A stretch of 5,312 nt of DNA from Acidobacteriota bacterium (GTDB lineage Bacteria; Acidobacteriota; Vicinamibacteria; Vicinamibacterales; Vicinamibacteraceae), in assembly GCA_013695405.1 (NCBI GenBank), contig JACDAO010000531.1, positions 1-5,312 of the forward strand, given 5' to 3'. A program made the translations under genes and the position numbers. This document shows positions 5,176 through 5,312 of the stretch, piece by piece. The notes beneath the pieces were generated by a model. That model had not been told where the DNA came from. It did not search any database and saw only the letters and a list, made by a program, of their open reading frames with translations. How positions within the stretch are numbered: the stretch's first letter is position 1; each line of letters opens with the position of its first letter.

Positions 5176-5312
5176 GTGCCTCACAGCGCTGGGCCCTACG
5201 CCATCGGCGACCTCGCCGCGTTGGGCGGCGTATCCAGACGCACCGTGCGGTACTACGTGCAGGGCGGACTGATCCCGCCGCCGGAGGGACTGGGCCGTGG
5301 GAATCACTACGG
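5176..5312 (+). CDS. MerR-family transcriptional regulator (partial, 3' end outside window)
   Basis: Forty-five codons are visible from GTG 5176 to the window edge. The N-terminal winged helix-turn-helix is clear: YAIGDLAALGGVSRRTVRYY (8-27) is the MerR helix 1-turn-helix 2. It is followed by V-Q-G-G-L-I-P-P-P (28-36), the usual x-x-G-L-I/L-x-P joint, and GRGNHY (40-45), leading into the wing where Y-x-Y/H-Y is normal. The dimer helix and effector domain lie beyond the window, so the inducer is unknown. GTG 5176 places the domain at the usual distance from the N-terminus. An in-frame TTG at 5167 is an alternative inside the palindrome. Neither has a Shine-Dalgarno, and the presumed promoter places the RNA start close to 5176, so a leaderless mRNA is likely. 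The upstream palindrome suggests it controls its own expression. Confidence 0.88.
   Translation, partial: MPHSAGPYAIGDLAALGGVSRRTVRYYVQGGLIPPPEGLGRGNHY

Noticed and set aside
1..5312. CRISPR array, tRNA or rRNA, riboswitch
   Set aside because: No regularly spaced repeats, cloverleaf or conserved rRNA segments were seen on either strand by eye.

Overview
This is a GC-rich bacterial window. The closest fit is Acidobacteriota (Vicinamibacteria-like) or a related soil lineage such as Gemmatimonadota. That reading rests on gene style only: an ECF sigma factor overlapping a Ser/Thr kinase with a C-terminal PD40/TolB-like propeller, plus a vanadium-haloperoxidase-type PAP2 remnant. No taxonomic marker is present.

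Left part (1-2724, minus strand): a two-gene operon reading leftward. An ECF-type sigma factor (2068-2724) overlaps by 14 nt the start of a membrane-anchored Ser/Thr protein kinase (2081 to beyond base 1). The kinase has all main catalytic motifs, one transmembrane helix and at least seven PD40-type propeller blades on the far side of the membrane. Its C-terminus lies outside the window. The pair looks like a signalling unit: envelope sensor, cytoplasmic kinase, sigma-dependent transcription.

Middle part (2725-4021, plus strand): a divergent intergenic region holds a candidate ECF-type promoter (GGAACC, 16 nt, CGTA) pointing at a secreted cupin protein (2856-3428). The cupin is followed by a decayed vanadium-dependent haloperoxidase/PAP2-family gene (about 3529-3962). 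This has lost its N-terminal part, carries a one-base frameshift near 3656, and has Ala where the catalytic His of the SGH motif would sit. A perfect 15-bp hairpin closes the unit.

Right part (4022-5143): a stretch of about 1.1 kb with no convincing intact gene. It contains relics: a response-regulator receiver-domain tail with an apparent in-frame internal deletion (4404-4568) and what looks like the C-terminal tail of an FMN-reductase-like flavoprotein (about 4884-5051).

Right edge (5141-5312): the start of an apparently intact MerR-family regulator gene. It is preceded by a consensus TTGACA box and a 27-bp near-perfect palindrome lying between that box and the GTG start, which is the classic layout of a MerR-type operator. 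The start has no Shine-Dalgarno sequence, so a leaderless mRNA is plausible.

The most interesting items are the sigma/kinase pair with a possible divergent ECF target, the cupin with an added Cys/Trp module, the SGA variant of the haloperoxidase remnant, and the MerR operator. I see no CRISPR array, RNA gene or intact mobile element.
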